Origin: Micromonospora narathiwatensis
Lineage (GTDB): Bacteria; Actinomycetota; Actinomycetes; Mycobacteriales; Micromonosporaceae
Direction: 5' to 3'
NCBI RefSeq assembly: GCF_900089605.1
Contig: NZ_LT594324.1
Span: forward strand, 1,240,001 to 1,304,000
DNA: 64,000 nucleotides
The translations under genes were made by a program, and so were the position numbers. Under the pieces are notes generated by a model. The model had not been told where the DNA came from. It made no database searches and saw nothing but the letters and a program-made list of their open reading frames with translations. The stretch's first letter is position 1, and each line of letters begins with the position of its first letter. Positions 35,113 through 43,938 of the stretch are shown piece after piece.

Positions 35113-36191
35113 TTCACCGTCCTGGTCAGGGGGATGAGCGCCTCGATCCGGGTACCGTGCCCGGGCACGCTGTGCAGGGCGAGCTTTCCGCCGAGCAGTT
35201 CGATCCGTTCCCGCATCGAGGCCAGCCCGCTTCCGCCGCCGCGCGCGCCGCTGTCCGGATCGAAGCCTACGCCGTCGTCGCTGACCCAGGCGCGAACCTC
35301 GTGCGGCGCGATGTCCACGTGGCTCAGCACAGTGGTCGCGAACGAGTGGCGGAAGGCGTTGCGCAGCGCCTCGCGGACCACCAGGAAGACCTCGGCCAGC
35401 ACCTCGGGGGGTGCCCAGGACTCGTCCCCGCTGACTTTCAGGTCGACCGTCGCGTTGCCCTCGGCCATGGCGTCGAGGAAGCCGCGCAGCGCCTTCGCCA
35501 GGTTGTCGAACCGTGACTCCAGCCGCAGGTCGGTGGCCACGCCCCGGACCGCCTCCAGGGTGTGCACGCTGGCCTGGTAGGCCACGTCCACCTTGTCCTG
35601 GCACCGGTCGGGGTCGGTCTCCGCGTACGTCTGGGCCAGTTCCAGGTTGCGGTTCACCACGCTGGCCGACCCGCCGACCCGGTCGTGCAGCTCGCGGGCG
35701 ATCCGGCGCCGCTCGGCGAGCTGGGCCTGGTGGACGCCGTCGAGCAGGAACGCCATGTACGACTCGGAGGCCCAGCGGATCCGCGTCATGACGCTGCGCT
35801 GGAGGGCGTGGGTGGCGGTGCGGATGATGCAGGTGGCGTCCGGGTGGCCGGCCGCGGTCTCGATGACCGCGTCGAGCACCGGCTCGAACAGTTCGGTCGC
35901 GGCCCGCAGCGACTCGACCGGGTGCAGGCTGTGCGCCCCGGCCGCTCCGCTCTGCCAGACGAGGGCGATCGCCGTCTCGTTGACCTGGGTTTGTCCAGTT
36001 CGGATACTCTCGGTCACATCAGCCAGCACCTGTCTGGCTTGGGCGATTGCCTGGTTGAGGAGCGCTTCTTCCAGTCCCAACGGACCGCAGACCCCGATGA
36101 GACGCTTACGGAAAGTGTCCACAACGGTGTCGTGTCGGGCCTCGAACGCGCTCGCGATAGCGAATCCGGTGGCGAGCGCGCTTGGATCCAT
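35109..36191 (-). CDS. Soluble HisKA_3 sensor histidine kinase
   Basis: 360 residues from ATG 36191; the frame remains open upstream but MDPSALATGF is the sensible start. Residues 1-155 form a helical sensory region with no transmembrane segment, so it senses an intracellular signal. The HisKA_3 block is LAERRRIARELHDRVGGS with His169. The HATPase_c domain shows VREALRNAFRHS (N box), WVSDDGVGFDPDSG (G1) and GLASMRERIELLGG (G2). Cognate partner of the response regulator by ATGA overlap. N-terminal ligand unknown. Confidence 0.93.
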   Translation of the reverse strand: MDPSALATGFAIASAFEARHDTVVDTFRKRLIGVCGPLGLEEALLNQAIAQARQVLADVTESIRTGQTQVNETAIALVWQSGAAGAHSLHPVESLRAATELFEPVLDAVIETAAGHPDATCIIRTATHALQRSVMTRIRWASESYMAFLLDGVHQAQLAERRRIARELHDRVGGSASVVNRNLELAQTYAETDPDRCQDKVDVAYQASVHTLEAVRGVATDLRLESRFDNLAKALRGFLDAMAEGNATVDLKVSGDESWAPPEVLAEVFLVVREALRNAFRHSFATTVLSHVDIAPHEVRAWVSDDGVGFDPDSGARGGGSGLASMRERIELLGGKLALHSVPGHGTRIEALIPLTRTVK

Positions 36192-36283
36192 TGGTCTCTT
36201 ACCCTTCGCCGAACCGTCCCCGCGAGAGGCAAGTTTCCATTGCGTCCTGGCAAGTCTGCAAGATCCGCTGCCATCCGATCTAG

Positions 36284-36856
36284 CTAGTTCACCAATTTGT
36301 GCTGTGTTGTTCGTGAGGTGAGCCGCGAGTATCGGATTGTCGTGAAGGTGAACAACAGGCCACCGGCGAGCCAGATCGGATCCCAGAGCAGCAGGTGCCA
36401 CGGCAGTGCCGCCCTGCCCAGCCCGGCCGGAACCTCGATCACCCCGGCCACGATCAGCAGGTGCTGCGCCAGATTGGCCAGGGCGTACAGCGAGAGCAGT
36501 GCGGCGGCGCCCCAGCCGGCGAGCAGCAGCAGCCACCGTGGCACCCAGCGCGGCCGTTGGCGGACCAACGCGAGGGCCAGTGCCGCGGCGATCAGCTTGA
36601 GCACCGCGGTGGCCCACAGCAGGGCCACGAAGGACGGCTCCCGGGCCAGCGCCGGGCCCTCGACCGCCGGGCCGATGGTGCCGGCGCCGACCAGCCCGCC
36701 GGCCGCCCAGTAGAAGCTCAGCGCGGCGAACAGCAGCGACCAGAGGCAGGCGCCGTGTCCGGCCCAGGTACCCGGCCGCACGCCCTCCCGCCCCACCGGG
36801 GCAGCCGTGCCGCCGCCGCGCCGGCCGTCGGTGCTCGCTGCGTTACTGCGGGTCAA
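36284..36856 (-). CDS. DUF3995-like membrane protein (TTG start)
   Basis: 190 residues. After a ~30-residue polar N-terminus there are four hydrophobic segments: LWSLLFAALSFYWAAGGLVG, SFVALLWATAVLKLIAAALAL, WLLLLAGWGAAALLSLYALA with LLIVAGVI, and LLWDPIWLAGGLLFTFTTI. The order and the WDPIWLAGG motif fit DUF3995. No ATG/GTG is well placed; TTG 36856 has GGGAGG four bases upstream and is my choice, with low certainty. It is divergent from the ketosynthase operon and could be a small permease or immunity protein. Role unknown. Confidence 0.65.
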   Translation of the reverse strand: MTRSNAASTDGRRGGGTAAPVGREGVRPGTWAGHGACLWSLLFAALSFYWAAGGLVGAGTIGPAVEGPALAREPSFVALLWATAVLKLIAAALALALVRQRPRWVPRWLLLLAGWGAAALLSLYALANLAQHLLIVAGVIEVPAGLGRAALPWHLLLWDPIWLAGGLLFTFTTIRYSRLTSRTTQHKLVN

Positions 36857-37141
36857 CGGTCCTCCCGTTTGGTCGGGTTCGTCGGTCCAGCGGGATCGTA
36901 TCGGTGCACGTCGGTCCGGTCGCGTCCGCCGTCTCCGCGAGGCTCGGCGGTCGCCCTCGAAACGGCCTCTACCCTCGCTCGACTCCGGCGTCGGCGCGTT
37001 CGAGGCGACGTCGAGGCCGCCGCGAGGCCGCCACAAGGCGGTGGCTCGACGGTGAGAACCCGACCACGCTGCGGCTGACGGGGCGGCGCGCGGCGCTCGC
37101 CGCCGGGCGCGGCCCAAGGACTCACGAAGGACTCCTGGGTG
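36857..37141. promoter_or_regulatory. Divergent promoter region of the ketosynthase operon
   Basis: 285 bp upstream of the eight-gene ketosynthase operon, shared with the DUF3995-like gene. It should contain the main promoter. I cannot point to clear SARP heptamer repeats by eye. Confidence 0.4.
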
Positions 37142-38350
37142 ATGAACCGACGGGTTGTGGTAACCGGGCTCGGGCCGGTGTCGAGCATCGGCACAGGCAT
37201 CGAAGCCTTCACGACGGCACTGCGCGCCGGGCGCAGCGGAATCACGCCGATCGCCAGCTTCGACACCACCGGCTTCCGCACCGAACGGGCCGGCGAGGTG
37301 CACGGGTTCGAGCCGCGTCGCATGGTCACCCGGCTCGACCCGGAGGACTGGGGCCGCAGCAGCCTCTTCGCCGCCGCGGCGGCCCGGCTCGCGCTCAGCG
37401 ACGCGCAGGCCACCGACGTACCGGACCGGTCCGACCGGTTCGGCGTCTGCATGGGTACGACCAGCGGCGAATCCCAGGTGGTGGAGCGGCTCACCGAACA
37501 GTGGCTGGCCCACGGTTACCCGCACACGACCCCGGCGCTGGCCCGCCAACTGCCCGCGGGACGGGTCGCCGAGGCGGTCAGCCGCGAACTCGGCCTGAAG
37601 GGCACGACGCTGACCGTCTCGACCGCGTGCTCGGCGAGCAACTACGCCCTCGGGTACGCCTTCGACGCCATCGCCACCGGCGAACAGGACTACATGATGG
37701 TCGGCGGGGCCGACTCGGTGTGCCGGTGGGCACACGCCGGCTTCTACCGGCTTGGCGCGCTCGCCGCCGAGCGGTGCGCGCCGTTCGACCGGGACCGCGC
37801 CGGGGTGATCACCGCCGAGGGCGGCGTCGCGCTGTTCCTGGAGAGCCTGGACTCGGCCCGGGAACGCGGCGCCCGCGTCTACTGCGAGGTGCTCGGCTAC
37901 GGGCTCACCTGCGACGCCAAACACCCGACCGCGCCGGACGCGGCGAGCGTGGCCCGCTGCATGCGGCTGGCCCACCGGGACGCCGGAGTCAAGCCCGACG
38001 AGGTCGGCTTCATCTGCGCCCACGGCACCGCCACCCCCGCCAACGACTCCGCCGAGTACGAGGCGGTACGCGAGGTCTTCGGCGACCGGCTGCCCCCGAT
38101 GAGCTCGGTCAAGTCGATGCTCGGCCACACGATGGGCGCGGCGAGCGGGTTCAGCGCCGTCGCCGGGGCGCTGGCCATCTCGTCCGGCTTCCTCGCGCCG
38201 ACCATCAACCACGTGACCACCGACCCGGCGATGCCCGGCCTGGACGTGGTGCCGAACGAGGCGCGCGTCGAGCGGCCCCGCATCGTCCAGGTCAACGGGT
38301 TCGCCTTCGGCGGCAACAACGCCATCACGATCCTTGGACGGCTCGCATGA
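37142..38350 (+). CDS. Ketosynthase (FabF/KS-alpha type), catalytic triad intact
   Basis: 402 residues from ATG 37142 (GTG 37139 is immediately upstream). Thiolase-fold condensing enzyme. Active-site Cys163 lies in TVSTACSASNYALGYAF, the two histidines in CAHGTATPANDS and SVKSMLGHTMGAASG, and the C-terminal VNGFAFGGNNA loop is present. It can therefore condense malonyl-ACP with an acyl thioester. It is the first gene of a tightly packed operon; the next gene, overlapping by ATGA, encodes a non-catalytic KS-like partner, resembling a KS/chain-length-factor pair. No ACP or ketoreductase is encoded nearby. Confidence 0.93.
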   Translation: MNRRVVVTGLGPVSSIGTGIEAFTTALRAGRSGITPIASFDTTGFRTERAGEVHGFEPRRMVTRLDPEDWGRSSLFAAAAARLALSDAQATDVPDRSDRFGVCMGTTSGESQVVERLTEQWLAHGYPHTTPALARQLPAGRVAEAVSRELGLKGTTLTVSTACSASNYALGYAFDAIATGEQDYMMVGGADSVCRWAHAGFYRLGALAAERCAPFDRDRAGVITAEGGVALFLESLDSARERGARVYCEVLGYGLTCDAKHPTAPDAASVARCMRLAHRDAGVKPDEVGFICAHGTATPANDSAEYEAVREVFGDRLPPMSSVKSMLGHTMGAASGFSAVAGALAISSGFLAPTINHVTTDPAMPGLDVVPNEARVERPRIVQVNGFAFGGNNAITILGRLA

Positions 38351-39468
38351 CCGTGACCACCGATTCGCGTACCTCGACCCTCGTGCTCGGCGTCTCCGGC
38401 TGGGGGGTGCTGTCCCCGTACGGGCTGGGCGCCGACGAGTTCACCGCCGGACTGCGTACCGGGCGGGACGCCACGGTCGACGCGGCGGAGTTGACCGCCG
38501 AGCCGGTTCCGGACCCGCGGGCGTACGCCCTGGCCGGGTTCCGGGCCCGCGACCACCTGGGCCGCAAGGGCACCAGCTTCCTCGACCGGCGGACCGCCTT
38601 CGCGGTGCTGGGCTGCGGCCAGGCGCTGGCCGACAGCGACCTCGTCGTCGGCGACGACAACCGGGACCGGGTCGGCGTGGTGCTCGGCACCGGAGTCGGC
38701 AGCCTCCAGTCGACCAGCGACTACAGCCGCGACACCCTGGTCCTGGAGAAGCCGTACCTGGTCAACCCGATCCTGTTTCCCAACACCGTGCTCAACTGCG
38801 CGGCCGGGCAGGCGGCGATCTGGCACGGGCTGCGCGGGATCAACGCCACCCTGGCCGGCGGCGCGATGGCGACCCTCGCCGCACTCCGCTACGCGATGAC
38901 GATGCTGGGGCGCGGTCGCGCGGAGGCGCTGCTGGTCGGGGCGATGGAGGAGTACACCCCGCACATGGCGTGGGCCGACCACCGGGCCGGCGCCGCGCCG
39001 ACCACCGTCGGCGGCGAAGGCGGCGCGGTCTTCCTCATCGAGGACGCCGCCGCCATGCGGGCCGCCGGCCGGGAGCCGGCCGCGGAGATCCTCGCGATCG
39101 ACCTCGGCCACACCGGTGGGCGCACCGACCGCGCCACGGAGCTCGCCGAGCGGGTACGCAAGGTGCTGCACCAGGCCGGCGTCACCGGCGAGGAACTCGC
39201 CACCGTGGTCACCTCCGGGGCCGCCGCCGAGGAGGACGCGCTCGACGTGACCGTCGGCCCCGACGCGGTCCGCGTGGCGATCACCGATCTCGCCGGCAAC
39301 TGCCCGACCGCCGCCGGAGCGCTCCAGGTCGCCGCCGTGCTGGCCCACCATCGGGGCGCGCCGGAACACGACGGCTGCCTCTCGCTGATCGTGGCCAGCA
39401 CCGCCGACGGTTCCGTCGGCGCCGCCGTGTTGAGGGGGAACGGGCGTGCCGCTCGCGATCACCGGTAG
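38347..39468 (+). CDS. Ketosynthase-like protein lacking the catalytic triad (CLF-like)
   Basis: 373 residues, overlapping the first KS by ATGA. It keeps the fold (GVSGWGVLSPYGLGADEF, ADSDLVVGDDNRDRVGVVLGTGVG, EGGAVFLIEDAAAM) but aligns as LNCAAGQAAIWHG at the nucleophile region, TSGAAAEED where HGTxT should be, and NCPTAAGA where GHTxGA should be. Both histidines are lost, so condensation is unlikely. It is likely a chain-length-factor-like partner of the preceding KS. Its 3' end overlaps the third KS gene by 23 bp. Confidence 0.85.
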   Translation: MTVTTDSRTSTLVLGVSGWGVLSPYGLGADEFTAGLRTGRDATVDAAELTAEPVPDPRAYALAGFRARDHLGRKGTSFLDRRTAFAVLGCGQALADSDLVVGDDNRDRVGVVLGTGVGSLQSTSDYSRDTLVLEKPYLVNPILFPNTVLNCAAGQAAIWHGLRGINATLAGGAMATLAALRYAMTMLGRGRAEALLVGAMEEYTPHMAWADHRAGAAPTTVGGEGGAVFLIEDAAAMRAAGREPAAEILAIDLGHTGGRTDRATELAERVRKVLHQAGVTGEELATVVTSGAAAEEDALDVTVGPDAVRVAITDLAGNCPTAAGALQVAAVLAHHRGAPEHDGCLSLIVASTADGSVGAAVLRGNGRAARDHR

Positions 39469-40573
39469 CGCCATGCGCACCAGCCTCGGCGACACCGCCG
39501 AGACCTACCAGGCGTTGCTGGCCGGGGAATCCGGCCGGCGACCGCTGGGGTACGTCGCCCCCGAGCGGGTCAACGTCCGCCACGGCTACCACGTCGACGC
39601 GAGCGGCCCGGAGCGGCCGTACCGGGCCAGCGCCTGGCTGGCCGGGTGCGTGGCGGCGGCGGCCCGGGAAGCCGGCCTCGACTGCGCCCGGCAGCGCGTC
39701 GTGGCCATCGTCGGCACCGGGCTGCGCGAGCTGCGGGCCGTGGAACGGTGGCGGGCCGACGGGCAGCCGGTCGAGCCGGACGCGCTGCACTTCGGCGCCG
39801 CCGTACGCGGTGCGCTGCCCGGCGTCGAGGACGTCGTCACCGTCTCCAACGCCTGCTCGGCCTCGTCGCACGCGCTCGCCCTCGCCGCCGACCTGATCGA
39901 ACTCGACGAGGCGGACGCGGTGCTGGCCTGCGGCGCGGACGCGATGACCGAGAGCATGCTCGCCATGATCGGGCGGGTCGGCGACGAGTCCAGCGACGCG
40001 GTACGCCCGTTCGACGCCGACCGCAAGGGGGTGCTGCTCGGCGACGGCGCGGTGGCCGTCGTGGTCCAGCGGGCCCCGGACACCGACACGGCGGTGCTGC
40101 TGCGCGGGGTGGGCATGTCGTGCGACGCGTACCACGAGACCGCGCCCGACCCGGACGGACTGCGCGCCGCGATGACCGACGCCTACCGGCGGGCCGGACT
40201 GCGCCCGGCCGACGTCGGCCTGGTGCTGGCCCACGGCACCGGCACCGCGTTGAACGACCCCACCGAGGCCGGCGTGCTGGCCGGGATCTTCGCCGACGCC
40301 GGCCCCGGACCGCTGGTCACCGGGATCAAGGGCGCGATCGGGCACACCTCCGGCAGCGCCGGGTTGATGAGCCTGCTCGTCGCCGTGGAGGCGCTGCGCC
40401 ACGGCCGGGTGCCGCCGGTGGTCGGGCTGCGGACGCCGATCGCCGAGGCGGCCCCGCTGAACCTGGTGGTCGGCGAACCGGCCGCCACCGACGCCCGGGT
40501 GGCCCAGGTCAACGCGTTCGGATTCGGCGGCGTGAACGCCGTCTGCCTGGTGGAGGTGCGGCGTGAGCGGTGA
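39446..40573 (+). CDS. Ketosynthase, catalytic triad intact (second active KS)
   Basis: 375 residues from GTG 39446 with GAGGGGG just upstream, inside the preceding gene's end. Nucleophile Cys in TVSNACSASSHALALA, histidines in VLAHGTGTALNDPTE and GIKGAIGHTSGSAGL, and NAFGFGGVNAVCLVE at the end. It diverges clearly from the first KS (NACSAS versus TACSAS and different flanks), so the two active enzymes probably act at different chain lengths or on different partners. Overlaps the fourth KS-like gene by 11 bp. Confidence 0.92.
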   Translation: MPLAITGSAMRTSLGDTAETYQALLAGESGRRPLGYVAPERVNVRHGYHVDASGPERPYRASAWLAGCVAAAAREAGLDCARQRVVAIVGTGLRELRAVERWRADGQPVEPDALHFGAAVRGALPGVEDVVTVSNACSASSHALALAADLIELDEADAVLACGADAMTESMLAMIGRVGDESSDAVRPFDADRKGVLLGDGAVAVVVQRAPDTDTAVLLRGVGMSCDAYHETAPDPDGLRAAMTDAYRRAGLRPADVGLVLAHGTGTALNDPTEAGVLAGIFADAGPGPLVTGIKGAIGHTSGSAGLMSLLVAVEALRHGRVPPVVGLRTPIAEAAPLNLVVGEPAATDARVAQVNAFGFGGVNAVCLVEVRRER

Positions 40574-41483
40574 CCGGGTGGCTATCGAGGCCACGGCGGT
40601 ACACGTGCCCGGGATCGCCCCGGATCGGCTGATCGCCACGGCCACCGAGCCGGACTGCGGCCCCGACGAGGCGCACACCCTGCTCGGCCGCAAGGGGCTG
40701 CTGTTCAAGGAGCCGGCGGTGCGGATCGCGATGTGCGCCGTACACAAGGCCCTGGGCCTGCCGCCGGGCCGGCCGACCGCGCCGGTGCCGGGCGCCGCCG
40801 GCACCGCCGTGGTGGTCAGTTCCAACCTCGGCAACGTCGCCACCGTCTGCGACATCGTCGACCAGGTACGGGCGGGTGGCCTGCGCGGGGTGAGCCCGAT
40901 GCAGGCCCCGAACGCGTCCAGCAACATCATCGCCAGCAGCATCGCCATTCGGTACGGCTTCACCGGCCCCAACCTGATGGTCTGCTCCGGCGCGACCGGC
41001 GGACTCGACGCGCTGCGCCTCGGCGCCCTGCTGGTGCGCGGCGGCCGGGCGTCCCGCGTGATCGTGGTGGGCGCCGAACCGGCCGACGAGATCGCCACCG
41101 CGCTGCGCGCCGCCGCCGACCTGCCGCCGGGCCCGCCACAGGGGACCGCCGCCTGCGTGGTGCTCGCCCCGGCCGAGCGGCCCGGTGGGGTGCGGTTGGA
41201 CTCGGTACGCCGGCACCGCGCACCGGAGGTGGCCCCGGCGGGCGGGCCGCCGACCATCCGGCTGGCCAGCGGCACCGGCCCCGACGACGACCTGGGCGTC
41301 CTGCTCGACGCCGGATACGGCGCGACCGGGGTGCTCCAGACCGCGCTCGCCACCCGGTGGCTGACCGACCCGGCCACCCGCCCGGCCGGCGTCGACGACG
41401 GATCCGAGGCGGTGCTGACCTGCGGCTCGGCCGGCGACGGATACGCCACCGCACGGCTGTACCGCGACGGGGACGGGACATGA
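40563..41483 (+). CDS. Short ketosynthase-like protein without active-site Cys
   Basis: 306 residues, about 100 shorter than a full KS. Recognisable blocks are GTAVVVSSNLGNVATV, QAPNASSNIIASSIAIRYGFTGPNLMVCSGATGGLDAL (here the Cys position reads Ala in SGATGG) and VIVVGAEPADE. The histidine motifs are absent and the C-terminal half is compressed (AGYGATGVLQTALATRWL). It is the apparent partner of the second active KS, giving two active/inactive pairs. It could also be a stand-alone acyl-binding subunit. Translationally coupled both sides (ATGA at 41480). Confidence 0.8.
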   Translation: MSGDRVAIEATAVHVPGIAPDRLIATATEPDCGPDEAHTLLGRKGLLFKEPAVRIAMCAVHKALGLPPGRPTAPVPGAAGTAVVVSSNLGNVATVCDIVDQVRAGGLRGVSPMQAPNASSNIIASSIAIRYGFTGPNLMVCSGATGGLDALRLGALLVRGGRASRVIVVGAEPADEIATALRAAADLPPGPPQGTAACVVLAPAERPGGVRLDSVRRHRAPEVAPAGGPPTIRLASGTGPDDDLGVLLDAGYGATGVLQTALATRWLTDPATRPAGVDDGSEAVLTCGSAGDGYATARLYRDGDGT

Positions 41484-42304
41484 CCTGGCGCCTGCTCACC
41501 ACGCCCGGGGCCGACCCGGCTCCCGGGCGCGGGCGGGTGGTGGCGGCGGTGCACGGCCTGGCCGACAACGGCACCACCTGGCACGACCTGGCCGCGGCGC
41601 TCGGCGCCGGCTACCGGTGGTACGTCGTGGACGCCCCGTGGAGCGCCGACTCGGGCCGGTCGTTGGTGGACCGGGCGAACCCGTCGGAGGGACCGGCCCG
41701 GTGGCTGCGGCAGACCCTCGCGGCCCTGCCCGAACCCGTCGACATCCTCGTCGGCCACTCCTTCGGCGCCAACGCCGTACTGGACCACCTGGCCACCCGG
41801 CCGGAGCCCGCGGTCCGCGCCGCCGTGCTGCTCGCGCCGCTGGTCCGCCCCGCCGAGCGGGCCCCGCACCCGGTGCTGATCGCCCGCACCCGGGCGGCGA
41901 TCCGGCAGGTGGTGTCCGACGGGCTGCGCGCCCGGCTCGGCCCGCGCGCCGCCCAGGTGGCCGACGACGTGCTCGCCGCGATGGCGGACAAGGCCCTGCA
42001 ACGGGTTCCCGACGGCGCCGCCGAGGTGGTGCTCGACCGGCTCCTCGCGACGCCGCGGCCCGCGCTGGGCCAGGTCGGCACCCCGACCCTCGTCCTGGCC
42101 GGCCGGGGTGACCAGCGGCTGGCCGGGGTACGGGCCAGCTCACTGGCGGTGATGCCGGCGGTCGACGTCCGCATCCACCGGCACTACGGCCACTTCTGTC
42201 ACATCACGCAGGCGACCGAGGTGGCCGCCGAGTGTGCCGAGTTCCTCGACCGAGTCGTGCCGGCGCCGGCGCCGACCGGTCCGATCATGGAGGTTTACGT
42301 ATGA
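41480..42304 (+). CDS. Alpha/beta hydrolase
   Basis: 274 residues. Core motifs are VVAAVHGLADNGTTWHDLA (HG oxyanion), the nucleophile elbow ILVGHSFGANAVLDHL with Ser in GHSFG, PTLVLAGRGDQRL with Asp, and a C-terminal His in HYGHFCHITQ. It has a full triad and may hydrolyse or transfer acyl thioesters from the ketosynthase system (type II thioesterase-like) or form an ester. Overlaps the fourth KS gene and the following hot-dog gene by ATGA on each side, so all are in one transcript. Confidence 0.88.
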   Translation: MTWRLLTTPGADPAPGRGRVVAAVHGLADNGTTWHDLAAALGAGYRWYVVDAPWSADSGRSLVDRANPSEGPARWLRQTLAALPEPVDILVGHSFGANAVLDHLATRPEPAVRAAVLLAPLVRPAERAPHPVLIARTRAAIRQVVSDGLRARLGPRAAQVADDVLAAMADKALQRVPDGAAEVVLDRLLATPRPALGQVGTPTLVLAGRGDQRLAGVRASSLAVMPAVDVRIHRHYGHFCHITQATEVAAECAEFLDRVVPAPAPTGPIMEVYV

Positions 42305-43203
42305 CCGTCGCGCTCGACGCGCACCCGACCACGTACCGCGGCCGGCCCCGGTACGAGGGTGCCAACATCGGCACCTGGGTCGGCTTCAAGCAGTTCGTGT
42401 ACCTGGCCGAGGACGCGGTGCTGCAGTACTACCGCGACCGGGGGACCGGACCCGGCGACCTGTTCCACGGCTCCGGCGTCCAGCTGTCCATCGTGGAGCA
42501 TTCGGTGCGGCTGCCCGGCCCGGTCTTCGTCGACGACGAGGTGTACGCCGAGGCGACGCCCGCGCCGGGCGGCAACGGCGCGGAGGACACCTTCACGGTC
42601 ACGCTGACCGTGCGGCGGCACGGGCAGCAGGTGCCGGTGCTGAAGGGGAAGGTCCGGGTCGCGTTCGTCGCGCCCGACGGGACCCTCGGCGAGCCACCCG
42701 CGGAGTTCGCCGACCGGGTGGTGGCCGACCTGGCCGCCCTGCGGCCCCCGGCCGAGCAGCCCGCCGCGTTCCGACCGGGCTTCCTCTGGCGCGAGACGAT
42801 CCCGTACCCGCACTGCCAGTTCTCCGACCGGATGCAGCACTCCGGGTACGTGCGCGACCTGGAGGAGGTGGTGCACCGGTACCTCGCCGATCGCGGTATC
42901 TCGATCCGACGGATGCTCACCGAACGCAACTGGATCCCGGCGGTGACCCGGTCCCAGGTGCGGCTGCTCGCCGACGCGTACCTGGAGGAGGAGCTGCACA
43001 CCGTCTTCACCGTCGACGACATCGTCAAGGACGTCATGTTCACCGGCCGGATGGACTGCTACGTCGTCCGGGACGACCGGATCGTGCACACGGCCACCGG
43101 CTCGATCACCCACGGGTACGGGGTGGCCAGCGGCCCGGACGCCGGCCAGGTCGCCGTGATGGACCCGCAGACGCAGGCCGCGCTGCTGTGGAGCGCGTCG
43201 TGA
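42301..43203 (+). CDS. Double hot-dog thioesterase/dehydratase-like protein
   Basis: 300 residues. The first half (YEGANIGTWVGFKQFVYLAEDAVLQYYRDRG, visible as GANIGTWVGFKQFVYLAED) and second half (YPHCQFSDRMQHSGYVRDLEEVVHRYLADRG, visible as DRMQHSGYVRDLEEVVHRYL) each look like a hot-dog start with a central helix. This two-domain layout is typical of acyl-ACP thioesterases and some dehydratases. The conserved D..QHSGY is a possible catalytic centre. ATG 42301 has GGAGG upstream. It could release or dehydrate acyl chains made by the KS proteins. Exact chemistry unknown. Confidence 0.75.
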   Translation: MTVALDAHPTTYRGRPRYEGANIGTWVGFKQFVYLAEDAVLQYYRDRGTGPGDLFHGSGVQLSIVEHSVRLPGPVFVDDEVYAEATPAPGGNGAEDTFTVTLTVRRHGQQVPVLKGKVRVAFVAPDGTLGEPPAEFADRVVADLAALRPPAEQPAAFRPGFLWRETIPYPHCQFSDRMQHSGYVRDLEEVVHRYLADRGISIRRMLTERNWIPAVTRSQVRLLADAYLEEELHTVFTVDDIVKDVMFTGRMDCYVVRDDRIVHTATGSITHGYGVASGPDAGQVAVMDPQTQAALLWSAS

Positions 43204-43916
43204 CCGGCCGACCCAGGGTGTACTTCTCGTTCCAGAGCCCGTTCAGCTGGATGGCGCTACGCCAGTTGGAGGAGCGCGTACCCGATTTCGCGGACCTGTT
43301 CGAGTACGTGCCCTTCTGGGACCCCGACGCCCGTACCCGGGCCGGCCTCGACGCGCACGGCGCGGACTTCCACTACACGGTGATGAGCAAGGCCAAGCAC
43401 CTGTACATCCTGCACGACACCAAGCGGCTCGCCGCCGGCTTCGACTACCGCCTGGTCTGGCCGGTGGACGTCGCGCCCTGGTGGGAGCCGTCCGCGCTGG
43501 GCTGGCTGCGTGCCCGCGAACTGGGCTGCGAACGGCGGTTCTACCGGGTCGTCACCGAGGCCCGCTGGGACCGGGGCGACAACATCAGCGATCCGGCGGT
43601 GCTGCGGGCCGCCTGCGACGCGGCGGGGCTGCCCGGCGCCGAGCTGATGGCCGCCGTCGACGACGACCGGATCCGGGAACTGGGCGTGGCGGCGCTGGTC
43701 AGCGCGCACCACGACGAGGTGTTCGGCATCCCGCTGTTCATCGTCGACCGCCAGCGCTACTGGGGCGTGGACCGGATCGCCGAGGTCGAGGCGGCGGTGC
43801 GGGGGCTGCGCGACGCCGGCCCGGCCGCGTCGACCGACCTGCTGAACAGCCTTCCGGTGGCCGCGCTGGCGACGGTCGGCTCGTTCGACCATGACGAGCC
43901 CGGCGGCTGCGGCTGA
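43200..43916 (+). CDS. DsbA-fold / 2-hydroxychromene-2-carboxylate isomerase-like protein
   Basis: 238 residues from GTG 43200. Thioredoxin-like fold with a helical insert: VYFSFQSPFSWMALRQLEERVPDF (the SPFS motif replaces the CxxC of true DsbA), MSKAKHLYILHDTKRLA, AACDAAGLPG and VFGIPLFIVDRQRYWGVDRI. The Ser-Pro-Phe/Tyr-Ser signature is that of HCCA isomerases and kappa-class GSTs, which bring about cis-trans isomerisation with a thiol cofactor. In this operon it may isomerise a double bond of the acyl chain. Coupled to the hot-dog gene by GTGA overlap. Confidence 0.8.
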   Translation: MTGRPRVYFSFQSPFSWMALRQLEERVPDFADLFEYVPFWDPDARTRAGLDAHGADFHYTVMSKAKHLYILHDTKRLAAGFDYRLVWPVDVAPWWEPSALGWLRARELGCERRFYRVVTEARWDRGDNISDPAVLRAACDAAGLPGAELMAAVDDDRIRELGVAALVSAHHDEVFGIPLFIVDRQRYWGVDRIAEVEAAVRGLRDAGPAASTDLLNSLPVAALATVGSFDHDEPGGCG

Positions 43917-43938
43917 CCGGGCAGGGAAGGAGACCACA

